Notes: generated by a model from the letters alone, not told the origin. A stretch of 64,000 nt of DNA from an uncultured Sphingomonadaceae bacterium (GCA_937996655.1 CALKUK010000015.1:262705-326704); one strand, 5' to 3'. Numbered from the stretch's first letter, positions 52,679 to 61,237 are shown. A program made the numbers and translations.

Positions 52679-53398
52679 ATGCGTTCTAAGATAATGGGAT
52701 TAATAAAAAATGCCTATGATATCTTCGCTGTACGGGAATCTAGGTTGGTCTCGGTAGACGTTCGCCATTTTGTAAAACTGAACGGCGCGTCAGGAAGTTT
52801 CGAGCCTACGCTGCAGACCGCTCTTCTGGATGAGGACACTGACTGGGACCTCCCGGACGGGCTGGAGGAAATGACCGCCATCTCTCCCGGCGGCGGCTTC
52901 GGCGGAATACGGCACGCCCAGCTATCAGACAAATTCGAGGGGGTAGTTTTTAAACGCCTTAGCGCTGTTGAGGCCGAACCAGCAAAGTCGCACCAGCATG
53001 AATTCAATGGCTCCGCTCCCTTGCGCCGGCTACTCGGCGAATGTGACCGAAAGCACATTCCAGCTCAGTTTGTTAGGTTGGATGGTATGTTGGATACTGC
53101 AGCGGTCACAGGTGAATTGACTTGGTATGACGCTCGTAAAAAGCATCCGACTAGAACCGAATTTAGGCTTTATTATTCCAGCAATGAGGTCACAGAATCG
53201 ATGAAGGAGGGGGACAACTTTTTCCTTGCTATGGGTAGAGATGGGGCCGCGCTTGTGATCGCAACAGCAGCGGATAACCAGATAAACGACCAGTTATTCT
53301 GGCTTTTTGGGATTGATAACAAACCAGATTCCGCATTTGCCTACCACGCCGTGACTGCGGGTAGAGTTCTTAAGTGGGCATCCTCTGAAGGAGACTGA
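52679..53398 (+). CDS. EcoRII N-terminal-like DNA-binding protein lacking the nuclease domain
   Basis: The 239-aa protein has the motif SGSFEP...TDW at 38-56 and then, from about residue 85, the EcoRII-N-like (B3-type) pattern: FKRLSAVEAEPAKSHQHEFNG, LTWYDARKKHPTRTEFRLYY, GDNFFLAMGRDG and DQLFWLFGI. The EcoRII catalytic C-terminal domain is absent. ATG 52679 has AAAGGG six bases upstream and is preferred to the ATG at 52655. It probably binds a CCWGG-like site and recruits the restriction proteins, since the neighbouring Dcm reads the same site. It is convergent with vsr. Confidence 0.72.
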   Translation: MRSKIMGLIKNAYDIFAVRESRLVSVDVRHFVKLNGASGSFEPTLQTALLDEDTDWDLPDGLEEMTAISPGGGFGGIRHAQLSDKFEGVVFKRLSAVEAEPAKSHQHEFNGSAPLRRLLGECDRKHIPAQFVRLDGMLDTAAVTGELTWYDARKKHPTRTEFRLYYSSNEVTESMKEGDNFFLAMGRDGAALVIATAADNQINDQLFWLFGIDNKPDSAFAYHAVTAGRVLKWASSEGD

Positions 53399-53425
53399 GC
53401 AACGGAATGGAAAGTTCTGAACTGG

Positions 53426-53905
53426 CTAAGTGGGAGCGTCGATTTGTATGGTCTTGTCACCACCAACGTCTGCACGTGCATCCTTCCCTTCCAAGAAACG
53501 GGCGCATGCAGCAAGAACCTCCCCAAGTGGCAGTCTCGATCGGCCCTTCAGTGTACACTCCCATACATCCAGAACTCGCCAGCCTTGTGCCAGCAATTGG
53601 CTAGTGACCCTCCGGTCTCTGGCAATGTTACCTGCAATCTTTTTCCGCCAGAACTCCTCGCGGGTGGCAGGCCAACGGAACAAAGCGCAGTCGTGGCCAT
53701 GCCAGAAGCAACCGTGAACAAAGATGACGGCCCGCCGCCTCGGGAACACAAGGTCGGGTTTGCCGGGGAATCCCTTTACGTGAAGCCGGTATCGATATCC
53801 CAGCGCGTGAAGCCCGCGCCGGATTTGCATCTCTGGTTTGGTGTCGGCCGGCCCGATGCCAGCCATGATCCGGCTGCGGACTTCGGGCGAAACAATGTCA
53901 GCCAA
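53426..53905 (-). CDS. vsr: Very short patch repair endonuclease
   Basis: Nicks DNA 5' of a T:G mismatch arising from deamination of 5-methylcytosine in Dcm sites. The 159-aa protein shows the family layout: VRSRIMAGIGPADTKPEMQI, the catalytic-site GKPDLVFPRRRAVIFVHGC and FWHGHDC zinc/catalytic histidines. It overlaps the dcm stop by eight bases, the same arrangement as E. coli dcm-vsr. Confidence 0.95.
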   Translation of the reverse strand: MADIVSPEVRSRIMAGIGPADTKPEMQIRRGLHALGYRYRLHVKGFPGKPDLVFPRRRAVIFVHGCFWHGHDCALFRWPATREEFWRKKIAGNIARDRRVTSQLLAQGWRVLDVWECTLKGRSRLPLGEVLAACARFLEGKDARADVGGDKTIQIDAPT

Positions 53906-55133
53906 CAGCGCGCTTTCGTGCTGACGAAGACTGCAGCCGGTCCATCTCCAGCATACGCTTGATCGACGGTTCCATGAAGCGGGCGATGGCCTCGACTACA
54001 GGCACCACCACTGCGTTGCCAAACTGCCGATATCCCTGAGTATCAGACACTGGGATATACCATTTGCGATCGCCGTGCTCGAAACCCATAAGTCGTGCGC
54101 ATTCGGTCGGCGTCAATCGGCGCGGCCGGGTACCTTTCTGGGCAATCAAGATCTCAGACCCATCCTTGTGGTAGCGCGCAGACAGGGTCCGTGCGATGTC
54201 CTTTTCATCGAAGAGGCTGTACCCGAAGCCATTACCGGCCTTCTCATGCTTGGCGCGGTAGGCCTGCAGATAGTCCCAGAGCTTGGGTGTAAGGGTGTAT
54301 TTGGTATCCACCTCGTTGTGCGACTGGAGGATGTCTCCCAACCTCGGCCAAGTTTTTGTCGGCGGGATCATCCTTCCGAAGTCATCGAAGCTGAAGCCCA
54401 CATTCTGGCGGAACCCAGCGATGAAGATGCGCTCACGCTTCTGAGGCACCCAAGGCTCTGAACTCACAACCCGATAACTGATCGAGTAGCCCAATTCGTC
54501 CTCGAGCGTGCGCCGGATCACCTCGAAAGTGCGGCCCTTATCGTGACGCTGCAGATGCTTGACGTTTTCCAGCAGGAAGGCAGGCGGCCTGTGATGACGA
54601 AGGATCGCCTCGATGTCGAAGAAGAGGTTGCCCTGCTTCTCGTCGCCAAAGCCATGGGCACGGCCCAGTGAGTTCTTCTTGGAAACCCCTGCCAGTGAAA
54701 ATGGCTGGCAGGGGAAGCCTGCGAGCAGCACATCGAACTGAGGGATCTTCGATGGATCGGCACCGTAAGGCCGAATGTCCCCGACCAAAATGTGATCTTC
54801 GTTCTCGGCGAAATTCTTTCGGTAGGTCTCATTCGACCACCGGTCCCATTCACTGGTGAACACGCACTCGCCGCCGATTGACTCAAAGCCCAAACGCAAG
54901 CCACCGATGCCAGCAAAGAGATCGATAAACCGGAAGGCTGGTTCGGGGCGCTTTGCTGACCGCTTGGTCGCAATTTCCCTGATCCGCTCCATGGCCAGCT
55001 TTGTCGGTGTCACTTCATTGGCAATGTACCGACGTATCTGGCGTGCGGACACTCCCAATTCAACTTCCGCCTCCTCCAACGACAGGCCCGATCGCTTGAA
55101 CAAATCCTCAAAGGTTGCGGTCCAGTCGTGCAT
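53898..55133 (-). CDS. dcm: Dcm-type DNA (cytosine-5)-methyltransferase
   Basis: A complete 411-aa C5 methyltransferase: an N-terminal helix-turn-helix (SLEEAEVELGVSARQIRRYI), motif I FIDLFAGIGGLRLGF, motif IV GFPCQPFSLAGVSKKNS, motif VI LLENVKHLQ, motif VIII QKRERIF, motif IX RRLTPTECARLMGF, and motif X QFGNAVVVPVV. The target-recognition region (YTLTPKLWDYLQAY, GNGFGYSLF, TLSARYHKDGSEILI) is close to E. coli Dcm, so CCWGG is the likely site. It would protect host DNA from the GHKL/Z1/EcoRII-N-like restriction apparatus. Confidence 0.95.
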   Translation of the reverse strand: MHDWTATFEDLFKRSGLSLEEAEVELGVSARQIRRYIANEVTPTKLAMERIREIATKRSAKRPEPAFRFIDLFAGIGGLRLGFESIGGECVFTSEWDRWSNETYRKNFAENEDHILVGDIRPYGADPSKIPQFDVLLAGFPCQPFSLAGVSKKNSLGRAHGFGDEKQGNLFFDIEAILRHHRPPAFLLENVKHLQRHDKGRTFEVIRRTLEDELGYSISYRVVSSEPWVPQKRERIFIAGFRQNVGFSFDDFGRMIPPTKTWPRLGDILQSHNEVDTKYTLTPKLWDYLQAYRAKHEKAGNGFGYSLFDEKDIARTLSARYHKDGSEILIAQKGTRPRRLTPTECARLMGFEHGDRKWYIPVSDTQGYRQFGNAVVVPVVEAIARFMEPSIKRMLEMDRLQSSSARKRAVG

Positions 55134-55306
55134 TAAAATTCCTTCAACCCACTTCCAAAAACTGGGTCATTTTTTGACGAAATGGCACAAAGAGTCCCAG
55201 GGTGCAAGTGCGCTTTGTTCTTATTTTGTTTTTGCTGTGGATCGTTGATTTTCAGTGGCGCGAATGCCTCAGGGTCTGGAGGTGTTTTCGAGTGTGGATG
55301 TAGATA

Positions 55307-55987
55307 TCAAAGTACGAAGTCGCCCCAGTAGCAGGCCTGAACGAATTCGGCCTCCGACATGCTCAGCATGGGCAATGGTCCTTCTCTGGCATTGATCTGC
55401 GGGATCTCCGCTAACGCCTCAGTGTAGCCAAACTGATAGGCAACCTCGCGCAACCCGACCACGTAGTCAGCAAACGGCAGAACGATGACACTTGAGTGAT
55501 CCAACCATTCCGATTGCTGCCGATAAAAACTGGGCTTGCCTTCCCGCACCGGAATAGAGACGCCCGGTACGTAAGGTGGTGTCAATGTTGCAAGGATATC
55601 CAGCGGCGGGATGCTGTCGATGACCGTACGCAAATCTTGAGCGATGGCTGCGGCATCACTTTCGAACCATTTCTTATGCGGCTGGATACCGACGAACCGC
55701 TCCGGGAATAGCTGAATGAACGAATTCGGCAGGCACCGCTTGTGGAACTCGACCGCAGAGCAGAACCGCTCAAAGGGATCCCGCCAGAACGCATATATGG
55801 CGGTTGGGGCAATCAGCTCGTCAGGAAACCGTGCCTCGGCCAAACGGATCGCTTCTGGCACCGTCGGATGCCGGCCCATCTCGCCAACCAAATCTACCCC
55901 GATCTGTCCAAGCACAGCTCGCGCCGTCTGTGATCCATTCTTTGGCACGCCAATTAACAGCGTCTGGCGGTCATGTGAAATGATCAT
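55307..55987 (-). CDS. Sulfotransferase-like protein at the end of the tail-fibre operon
   Basis: The 226-aa protein starts SHDRQTLLIGVPKNGSQTAR, a 5'-phosphosulfate-binding-like loop, with a later R-x-P-F-E-R segment (WRDPFERFCSAVEFHKR). This fits the sulfotransferase family 2 fold. It could modify a sugar on the tail fibre or cell surface. It lies three bases after the propeller gene and has a bacterial rather than clearly phage look. Moderate assignment. Confidence 0.6.
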   Translation of the reverse strand: MIISHDRQTLLIGVPKNGSQTARAVLGQIGVDLVGEMGRHPTVPEAIRLAEARFPDELIAPTAIYAFWRDPFERFCSAVEFHKRCLPNSFIQLFPERFVGIQPHKKWFESDAAAIAQDLRTVIDSIPPLDILATLTPPYVPGVSIPVREGKPSFYRQQSEWLDHSSVIVLPFADYVVGLREVAYQFGYTEALAEIPQINAREGPLPMLSMSEAEFVQACYWGDFVL

Positions 55988-55990
55988 CGG

Positions 55991-57382
55991 TCAGATCCCA
56001 GTCTTGGTGTTGGTGTAGGCGCCGACCGCAAAGCTGTAGGACGGCGTGCCTGAGGCCAGAGAGCGGCTCAGCAGCGAGAAGCTTCGGAAAGTGAGCGTCC
56101 AGAAGGTGGTGCCGATGCTGGGCGATGATGCGCTGTAGGTCACGCCCTGGGTTGAGGCACCGGCCACTGACCATGTCCCGGTCTTTGACCCATCGATGGG
56201 CACTTTGAAGACGGCGCTGCACAGATCCATGTACCCGTAGGGTGAGAAGTCCATCATCGTGTAGATCGAGAACACCATGGCCGTAGAGTTGACCGCCAGA
56301 CCGGTGAGGCTGAACGAGTTCGCGCCATTGCTCGTGTCGAGACTGATGGAGCGGGTCAGCAGCAATGTGCCATCAGTCGAGAACTGATAGATGTCCGCCC
56401 CGGCATAGACCGGCGCAAACACACGCAAACTGCCGTCCGGCCCCAGGTTTACTGAGCCACTGCCGTTGCTGGATGACAGTGACAGCTGCCACTGGATCAC
56501 AGCGCCCGAACTGATCTTGAGCAGGCTGAGCGTGCTGTTGATGCCAGCCAGCCAGTAGATGTTGTTGGCGCTGTCGACCACAACGCTATAGCCGTAATCG
56601 TAGCCCGTGCTTCCGATCGACCGCTGCCAGCTGACCGATGGGGTGGCTGTATTGATGACGGTGATCAGGGCGTCCGTGTTGCCGGATGTCGACGTCGAGG
56701 TGTTGCCCGACAAGACTAGCAGGCTGCCATCCGGGCTGAGGGCCATCTGGCTGGCATACTCGTTACCGGAGCCGCCGATCGACCGCTGCCACTGAAGGGT
56801 GCCTAGGCTGTTGTACTTGGCAATCAACGCATCGGCATTGCCTGAACCACCGCTCGAGGTTGAGTAGCCTGCGACATAGACGTTGCCGGATGTATCTACT
56901 GCCGCATTGTACCAAAGTTCCTGCCCTGATCCGTTGAGGCTGCGCTGCCATTGAAGTGTGCCAGTGGCATCGAGCTTGGCCAACCAGGCATAGTAGTTGC
57001 TCGAGTAGAAGGCCCCGACGAGGTAGACATTGCCGCTGGGATCGACCCAGCCGCCGTTAATGAAAGGGCCGGATACATTCTGCGCCCACATGAGCGCGCC
57101 GTCCCGGCTCCATTTGAACACCGCGCTCGTGGTGCTGGCATAGATGTTGCCGCTGCTGTCAGTGCCCAGGATCTGGAAATTGACCACGGTCGAGCCGAAG
57201 GTCGCATACCAGAAGCTCTCGTTCGACTTGCCGTAGAGGTTCGAGAGCGAAATCGGCCCGGATGCGACGCCAGCCAGCGTTCGGACGGCTGCCTCGCCAA
57301 GTGAAGTCGTGGTGGTCGATGTGCGTCCCAGTTCGACCGCGACATTGCCTAGCGAGATCGGCCCTGAGCTCTGCAGGGTCAT
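55991..57382 (-). CDS. Beta-propeller repeat protein of the phage tail region
   Basis: The 463-aa protein has an N-terminal SGPISLGNVAVELGRTST segment (as in phage and GTA tail-fibre ends) and then Ser/Gly-rich propeller blades of the form GNVY-x-(V/A)G...LGTLQWQRS(I/L)xGSG, repeated about seven times. It is probably a receptor-binding or tail-tip protein. Its ATG overlaps the stop of the S74-type fibre gene. Confidence 0.78.
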   Translation of the reverse strand: MTLQSSGPISLGNVAVELGRTSTTTTSLGEAAVRTLAGVASGPISLSNLYGKSNESFWYATFGSTVVNFQILGTDSSGNIYASTTSAVFKWSRDGALMWAQNVSGPFINGGWVDPSGNVYLVGAFYSSNYYAWLAKLDATGTLQWQRSLNGSGQELWYNAAVDTSGNVYVAGYSTSSGGSGNADALIAKYNSLGTLQWQRSIGGSGNEYASQMALSPDGSLLVLSGNTSTSTSGNTDALITVINTATPSVSWQRSIGSTGYDYGYSVVVDSANNIYWLAGINSTLSLLKISSGAVIQWQLSLSSSNGSGSVNLGPDGSLRVFAPVYAGADIYQFSTDGTLLLTRSISLDTSNGANSFSLTGLAVNSTAMVFSIYTMMDFSPYGYMDLCSAVFKVPIDGSKTGTWSVAGASTQGVTYSASSPSIGTTFWTLTFRSFSLLSRSLASGTPSYSFAVGAYTNTKTGI

Positions 57383-58239
57383 GTCCGAGCCTCGAGGCGC
57401 TCGACCTTTTCCGCCAGATCCTTCACCGCCTCAATGAGCACGCCGACGAGATTACCGTAGGCAACGGACAGCAGCCCATCGTTGTGGGTCATGACTGCCT
57501 CGGGAACGATTGGCGCCAGTTCTTGGGCAACAAGTCCGATGCCACGGCTGCCCGTGTCGCGCCGGGTAAAGACGACCCCGCGTAGGCTGCGGACCCGGTC
57601 CAGAGCACCAGCGATCGTCTCAATGTCTGTCTTGAGGCGGGCATCGGAATAGGCGGTAATATCGCCAGTCGCGGTGATGGATCCCGACACGGAGATGCTG
57701 CCGGTGAAGCTGTCACCAGCTTTATTCGCCGGCGTGTATCCAAGGGCTCCGGTTACATCTGATGAGGCGAGCGAAGCGCCGGTTGTGACCCGGCCTTTGG
57801 CATCGACCGTCACCTTGGCATAGGTCCCAGCTACCACGCCGGAGTTTGCCAGCGTGACTGCGAACGAAAGGGCCGCAGATCCGTCAAAGGCGACGCTGGT
57901 GCCGGTCACATCTCCGGTTAGCGCAATGGTGCGCCCGGTCGCCCACTTGGTCGCTGTTGCGGCATTGCCAGTGCAGGATCCTGACGTGCCGGTGATCGAT
58001 CCACTGTTTGTGATGTAGCCGCTGGGATTGGTCGAATTGTAGGGAGTGAAGCCTAGCGCAGTCGTCACCATGGCAGAGGTCAGATTGCCAAAGCCCACCT
58101 GCACGACGGTGCCGCCTGCGGTCTTCGAATAGAGTTTCTGGTCGGCCAGATTGACCGCGAGTTCACCCGCCTGAAGCGAAGCGGCCGCAGGGACGCTGGA
58201 TGCGGTCGATGATCGTTTAAGCAGGATGGTGCTCGGCAT
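57379..58239 (-). CDS. Tail-fibre protein with C-terminal S74 chaperone
   Basis: The 286-aa protein ends in the intramolecular chaperone/self-cleaving S74 domain: SDARLKTDIETIAGALDRV, GVVFTRRDTGSRGIGLVAQEL. The first half has fibre repeats (TLANSGVVAGTYAKVTVDAKGR). The S74 domain normally trimerises the fibre and cuts itself off. Start overlaps the stop of the fibre gene upstream. Confidence 0.88.
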   Translation of the reverse strand: MPSTILLKRSSTASSVPAAASLQAGELAVNLADQKLYSKTAGGTVVQVGFGNLTSAMVTTALGFTPYNSTNPSGYITNSGSITGTSGSCTGNAATATKWATGRTIALTGDVTGTSVAFDGSAALSFAVTLANSGVVAGTYAKVTVDAKGRVTTGASLASSDVTGALGYTPANKAGDSFTGSISVSGSITATGDITAYSDARLKTDIETIAGALDRVRSLRGVVFTRRDTGSRGIGLVAQELAPIVPEAVMTHNDGLLSVAYGNLVGVLIEAVKDLAEKVERLEART

Positions 58240-59780
58240 CAGAAAGTACCACCATCCAGCGTCACGCCATCGATCGAGCCACCGGTTATGGCGACACTGC
58301 TGGCCGCCTGCGTGGACATTGTGCCCAAGCCAGAGATATCGGTGTTTGGGATAGTGGCCGAGGCGGTGAATGCCGCAGTTCCGTTGCCCTTGAGATAGCC
58401 GGTGAGCGTCGTCGCACCAGTGCCGCCCTTTGCCACCCCCAGCGTCCCGCCGAGGTTGCTGAGGGTCAGGTTCGCCTCATTGACGTCCACGGTCGGGTTA
58501 CCTGCAACCCCATCGCCATTGGTGACAGCAATCTTGGTCGAGCCGGCCGAAATAGTCCGCCCCGCGAACGTGTCGGCAGCTGTCCGGGTAACGAGGCCGG
58601 TGGTAGCAAGGCTATGTAGCGCCAGCGCTTGACCACTGAGGCCCACGCTGTCGGCTGCCACAGAGATGCCAGTTCCGGCACCCACATCAATCGTATTGCC
58701 AGTCTTGGTGAGACCCGCACCGGCAACGATCTGCCCGGCGCCGTTGAACTGGACAAAGGTGATCGCAGTCGTCCCGAGCGTGCCGCCCGCATCCACGGTG
58801 CACAGGAAGCCAACGTCAGCGTTTACCGTGCCCTGCTCAACGAACAGATAGGCTGCGACATGTTCGGCCCATGTTGAGAGGTCTTCGGAACGCGCCCAGG
58901 CGCCGGCCGCCACGACATAGACACCATTAGCCGACGTCGTCGTCTGGTCCTTCACGAGTACGCGGTCGCCGGCCGCGAGCGCAACGCCGTCGATCGTCAT
59001 CGTCCCGGAGAGCGATGCGATGTTGGTCGTCGACGCCGCCTTGACCGAGGCCTTAGGGTCAAGACCTTGGACGGTAAGATCGACGTAGTTCTTGGTGGCA
59101 GCATCCTGCGCCGCTGTTGGGTCAGCGAGACCCGTGATGCGCTGGCTGTTGAGCGCCACGGCAGCCGTGGGGGCAGCCAACTGGTCGAGTCGGTTCGCCC
59201 GCACCCTGGCATCAGTGAAGTAGAGGTTGGTGCCTTCCGCAACATCGCTGGTCGAGAGCGTGATTGCGCCCGTCCGGCCAGCAACCGAGGTCACCGGGAA
59301 CGTGATCGCAACATTGCTGGCGGCCGTAACGCGACCCTTGGCATCGACCGTGACCTGGCCGACCTGTGTGGCCGAGCCATAGGTTCCAGCGGTCGCGCCA
59401 GAGTTGGCGAGGGTCAGCGCGATCGAGGCATTGGCCGAACCATCAAAGCTTGCGGACCCCGTGCCGTCCCCCGTGATCGAGAAGGTGCGCGCGGTCGCGA
59501 GCTTGGTCGCGGTTCCTGCATTGCCGTCGATGGAGCCCGAAATTGTCGAGGTGAAAGTCTTGGCCCCGGCGATGGTCTGTGCGCCGGTCGTCGCCACGAA
59601 AGCGCCCGAACCGCCAATGGCGATGACTGATGTCGCAGTGCCGCCAGCGCCGCCCGTGCCGGTGCCGTAATAGAGGGTGTTGTCCTGCTCGTTGAACGCG
59701 AGCTCGGCATTGGCAAGCGATGCCGGAGCGCCGGCCGCACCGCCTGCAGCCCGCCGCTTGATGCGCAGGGTATTGGCCAT
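58239..59780 (-). CDS. Phage tail-fibre shaft protein, repeat-rich
   Basis: The 513-aa protein opens MANTLRIKRRAAGGAAGAP and is built of repeats containing AKTFTS, ATKLATARTFSITGDG, and VTVDAKGRVTAAS; a middle segment DQTTTSANGVYVVAAGAWAR is a common phage tail element. Low-complexity Ala/Gly/Thr. It forms the main fibre with the S74 protein downstream. Confidence 0.85.
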   Translation of the reverse strand: MANTLRIKRRAAGGAAGAPASLANAELAFNEQDNTLYYGTGTGGAGGTATSVIAIGGSGAFVATTGAQTIAGAKTFTSTISGSIDGNAGTATKLATARTFSITGDGTGSASFDGSANASIALTLANSGATAGTYGSATQVGQVTVDAKGRVTAASNVAITFPVTSVAGRTGAITLSTSDVAEGTNLYFTDARVRANRLDQLAAPTAAVALNSQRITGLADPTAAQDAATKNYVDLTVQGLDPKASVKAASTTNIASLSGTMTIDGVALAAGDRVLVKDQTTTSANGVYVVAAGAWARSEDLSTWAEHVAAYLFVEQGTVNADVGFLCTVDAGGTLGTTAITFVQFNGAGQIVAGAGLTKTGNTIDVGAGTGISVAADSVGLSGQALALHSLATTGLVTRTAADTFAGRTISAGSTKIAVTNGDGVAGNPTVDVNEANLTLSNLGGTLGVAKGGTGATTLTGYLKGNGTAAFTASATIPNTDISGLGTMSTQAASSVAITGGSIDGVTLDGGTF

Positions 59781-60064
59781 CAGAAATTACCTCCGTCGAC
59801 CAGTCTGGTCGCTTTCTCGTTGATCCATGTGTTGGTGGGGGATGAGTACGTGAGGACGTCGCCGCCCTCAGGAGTGGCGAGATCGACATCGTTGAGATCA
59901 GTCAGCGCGCTCAGCGGCCCAGGTGGACCCGGAGGTCCCTGAGGCCCAGTAAATCCGCGCGGCCCCGAAATCCCGGCGCTGGAAACATCAAGGGTGATGC
60001 TCGTTCCGTCGCTCTCGACAAAGATGGTCTGGACCGCCTCGACGATCTGGATCGCGGCCGTCAT
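59780..60064 (-). CDS. Small collagen-like tail protein
   Basis: The 94-aa protein has an N-terminal globular piece (QIVEAVQTIFVESDGTSITL) and a short G-x-Y collagen-like run (GPRGFTGPQGPPGPPGP), as seen in many phage fibre linkers. It starts at ATG 60064 and overlaps the previous gene by four bases. Confidence 0.82.
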   Translation of the reverse strand: MTAAIQIVEAVQTIFVESDGTSITLDVSSAGISGPRGFTGPQGPPGPPGPLSALTDLNDVDLATPEGGDVLTYSSPTNTWINEKATRLVDGGNF

Positions 60065-60372
60065 TCGACATCAAACGTGAGGGTCGGCATCACCTCGCGC
60101 TCCCCGCTGTCGTTCTCGAAGCCGAGGGTCAGCCAGACCCGGCCAGCACCGGGTGCCAGCGGCGCAGTCTGCTCGTCGGTCCACAGAACCTCGATCTGCC
60201 CGCCCGTTGCCGGCGAGAGAATGGCAAGCGCTGGCGGTACAATATTCGGGCTCTGGTCGATGACCATGAGCGCAAGCCCGGTAAGATCCCGGGCCACCCC
60301 TGCGCTCTGGTCGGCAAAGAAGGTAGCGCGCACGCGCTTGGTGCCGCCCCGGCGTATAGTTAGCCTAGTCAT
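60061..60372 (-). CDS. Hypothetical phage tail-module protein
   Basis: The product is about 103 aa from the ATG at 60372 (GCAGG upstream); an alternative ATG at 60429 overlaps the holin-like stop and gives 122 aa. The text RVRATFFADQSAGVARDLTGL and VWLTLGFENDSGEREVMPTL is beta-rich. It fits the family of small baseplate/fibre linkers but no family is recognised with confidence. Confidence 0.65.
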   Translation of the reverse strand: MTRLTIRRGGTKRVRATFFADQSAGVARDLTGLALMVIDQSPNIVPPALAILSPATGGQIEVLWTDEQTAPLAPGAGRVWLTLGFENDSGEREVMPTLTFDVE

Positions 60373-60428
60373 GCCTGCACCTGATTGGAAAGGAGGGTGG
60401 CGAGAGCCGAAGCCCCCGCCATTGAGCA

Positions 60429-60623
60429 TCAGCCGATGCGGGCCGTGGCCGTCTTGCGGAACAGGACGCCGCCAATACCGGTCAGCGCCAGCACCACGGT
60501 CAGTACGTCAGTCTGATCGAGGCCAGCGGGCAGAACGCCGAGCGTACCGGCAATGCCCCAGAGGCTGCCAATGACGCCGGTCCAGATGGCCTTCGAGGTC
60601 CACCAGGGTTTGAGGTCTTCCAT
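60429..60623 (-). CDS. Small holin-like membrane protein
   Basis: The 64-aa protein has two hydrophobic segments (WTGVIGSLWGIAGTLGVLP and VLTVVLALTGIGGVLFR) and a short charged tail, the form of a phage holin. It lies next to the endolysin gene on the same strand, but a strong terminator separates them. Confidence 0.65.
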   Translation of the reverse strand: MEDLKPWWTSKAIWTGVIGSLWGIAGTLGVLPAGLDQTDVLTVVLALTGIGGVLFRKTATARIG

Positions 60624-60637
60624 GTTACTTCTCCAAT

Positions 60638-60659
60638 AAAAAACCCGCCAAAAGGCGGG
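60638..60659 (-). terminator. Intrinsic terminator between endolysin and holin genes
   Basis: The minus strand reads CCCGCC-TTTT-GGCGGG followed by TTTTTTATT. The stem is six perfect GC-rich pairs and the U-run is clear. It should end or reduce transcription coming from the endolysin and upstream tail genes before the holin-like and fibre genes. Confidence 0.82.
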
Positions 60660-60697
60660 CGGGATGATCCATCTGCAATGCGCAATGGATGGTTGGG

Positions 60698-61237
60698 TCA
60701 GGCTTCGTTGGTGGAGAGCACACCGGTTGCGGCCAGTTCGACCGGCTTCGCGGTCGCGGGCGCGGCCTTGTAGACCGGGCGGCGGACCGCGATGCAGCGA
60801 TCCTTGGCGATGCGGGTGATGGTCACGCCATCGGACTGGTTTCCGCCCAGTACATGGAAGGCGCCATAGTCTTCGCCAATGTAGAGCCCGACATGGCCGG
60901 CCCCCTCACCACGCCGGAACACGAGCACATCGCCGAGCTGGGGCTTTGCGCTCCCGTCCTTGCCAAAGTTGACCCAGCTCCTCGCCCAAAGTGGCTGGCT
61001 TGGCAGCGCCTTTCCTGCACGCTTGGCGACAATGGCAGCGAAGAGGCCGCACCAGGGGATCTCATCATGGTTGTAAACCTTGGCGAGCCCCAGTTCCTTG
61101 GCCCAGCTGAGGATCACCGGATTATCGGCGGAGCCCTGCGCCTCGACAGTGCCGAAGAGCTTGCGGGCTTCGGCCACCATCTTGGGCAGAGGTTGCAAGT
61201 CATCGAGCCAGCGATAGGCTGGCGGTAGCGGGTTCAT
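60698..61237 (-). CDS. CHAP-like endolysin (TIGR02594 type)
   Basis: The 179-aa protein has the cysteine/histidine pattern of NlpC/P60-CHAP amidases: IPWCGLFAAIVAKRAGK with the nucleophile Cys, and GEGAGHVGLYIGEDYGAF with the His. Predicted to cut peptidoglycan during lysis. No signal peptide, so it would need a holin. It is divergent from the ADP-ribosylglycohydrolase gene. Confidence 0.85.
   Translation of the reverse strand: MNPLPPAYRWLDDLQPLPKMVAEARKLFGTVEAQGSADNPVILSWAKELGLAKVYNHDEIPWCGLFAAIVAKRAGKALPSQPLWARSWVNFGKDGSAKPQLGDVLVFRRGEGAGHVGLYIGEDYGAFHVLGGNQSDGVTITRIAKDRCIAVRRPVYKAAPATAKPVELAATGVLSTNEA

Noticed and set aside
57379..59780. Repeats in the tail-fibre genes as a possible CRISPR array
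   Set aside because: The repeats are in-frame protein repeats of variable length, not evenly spaced short direct repeats with unique spacers.
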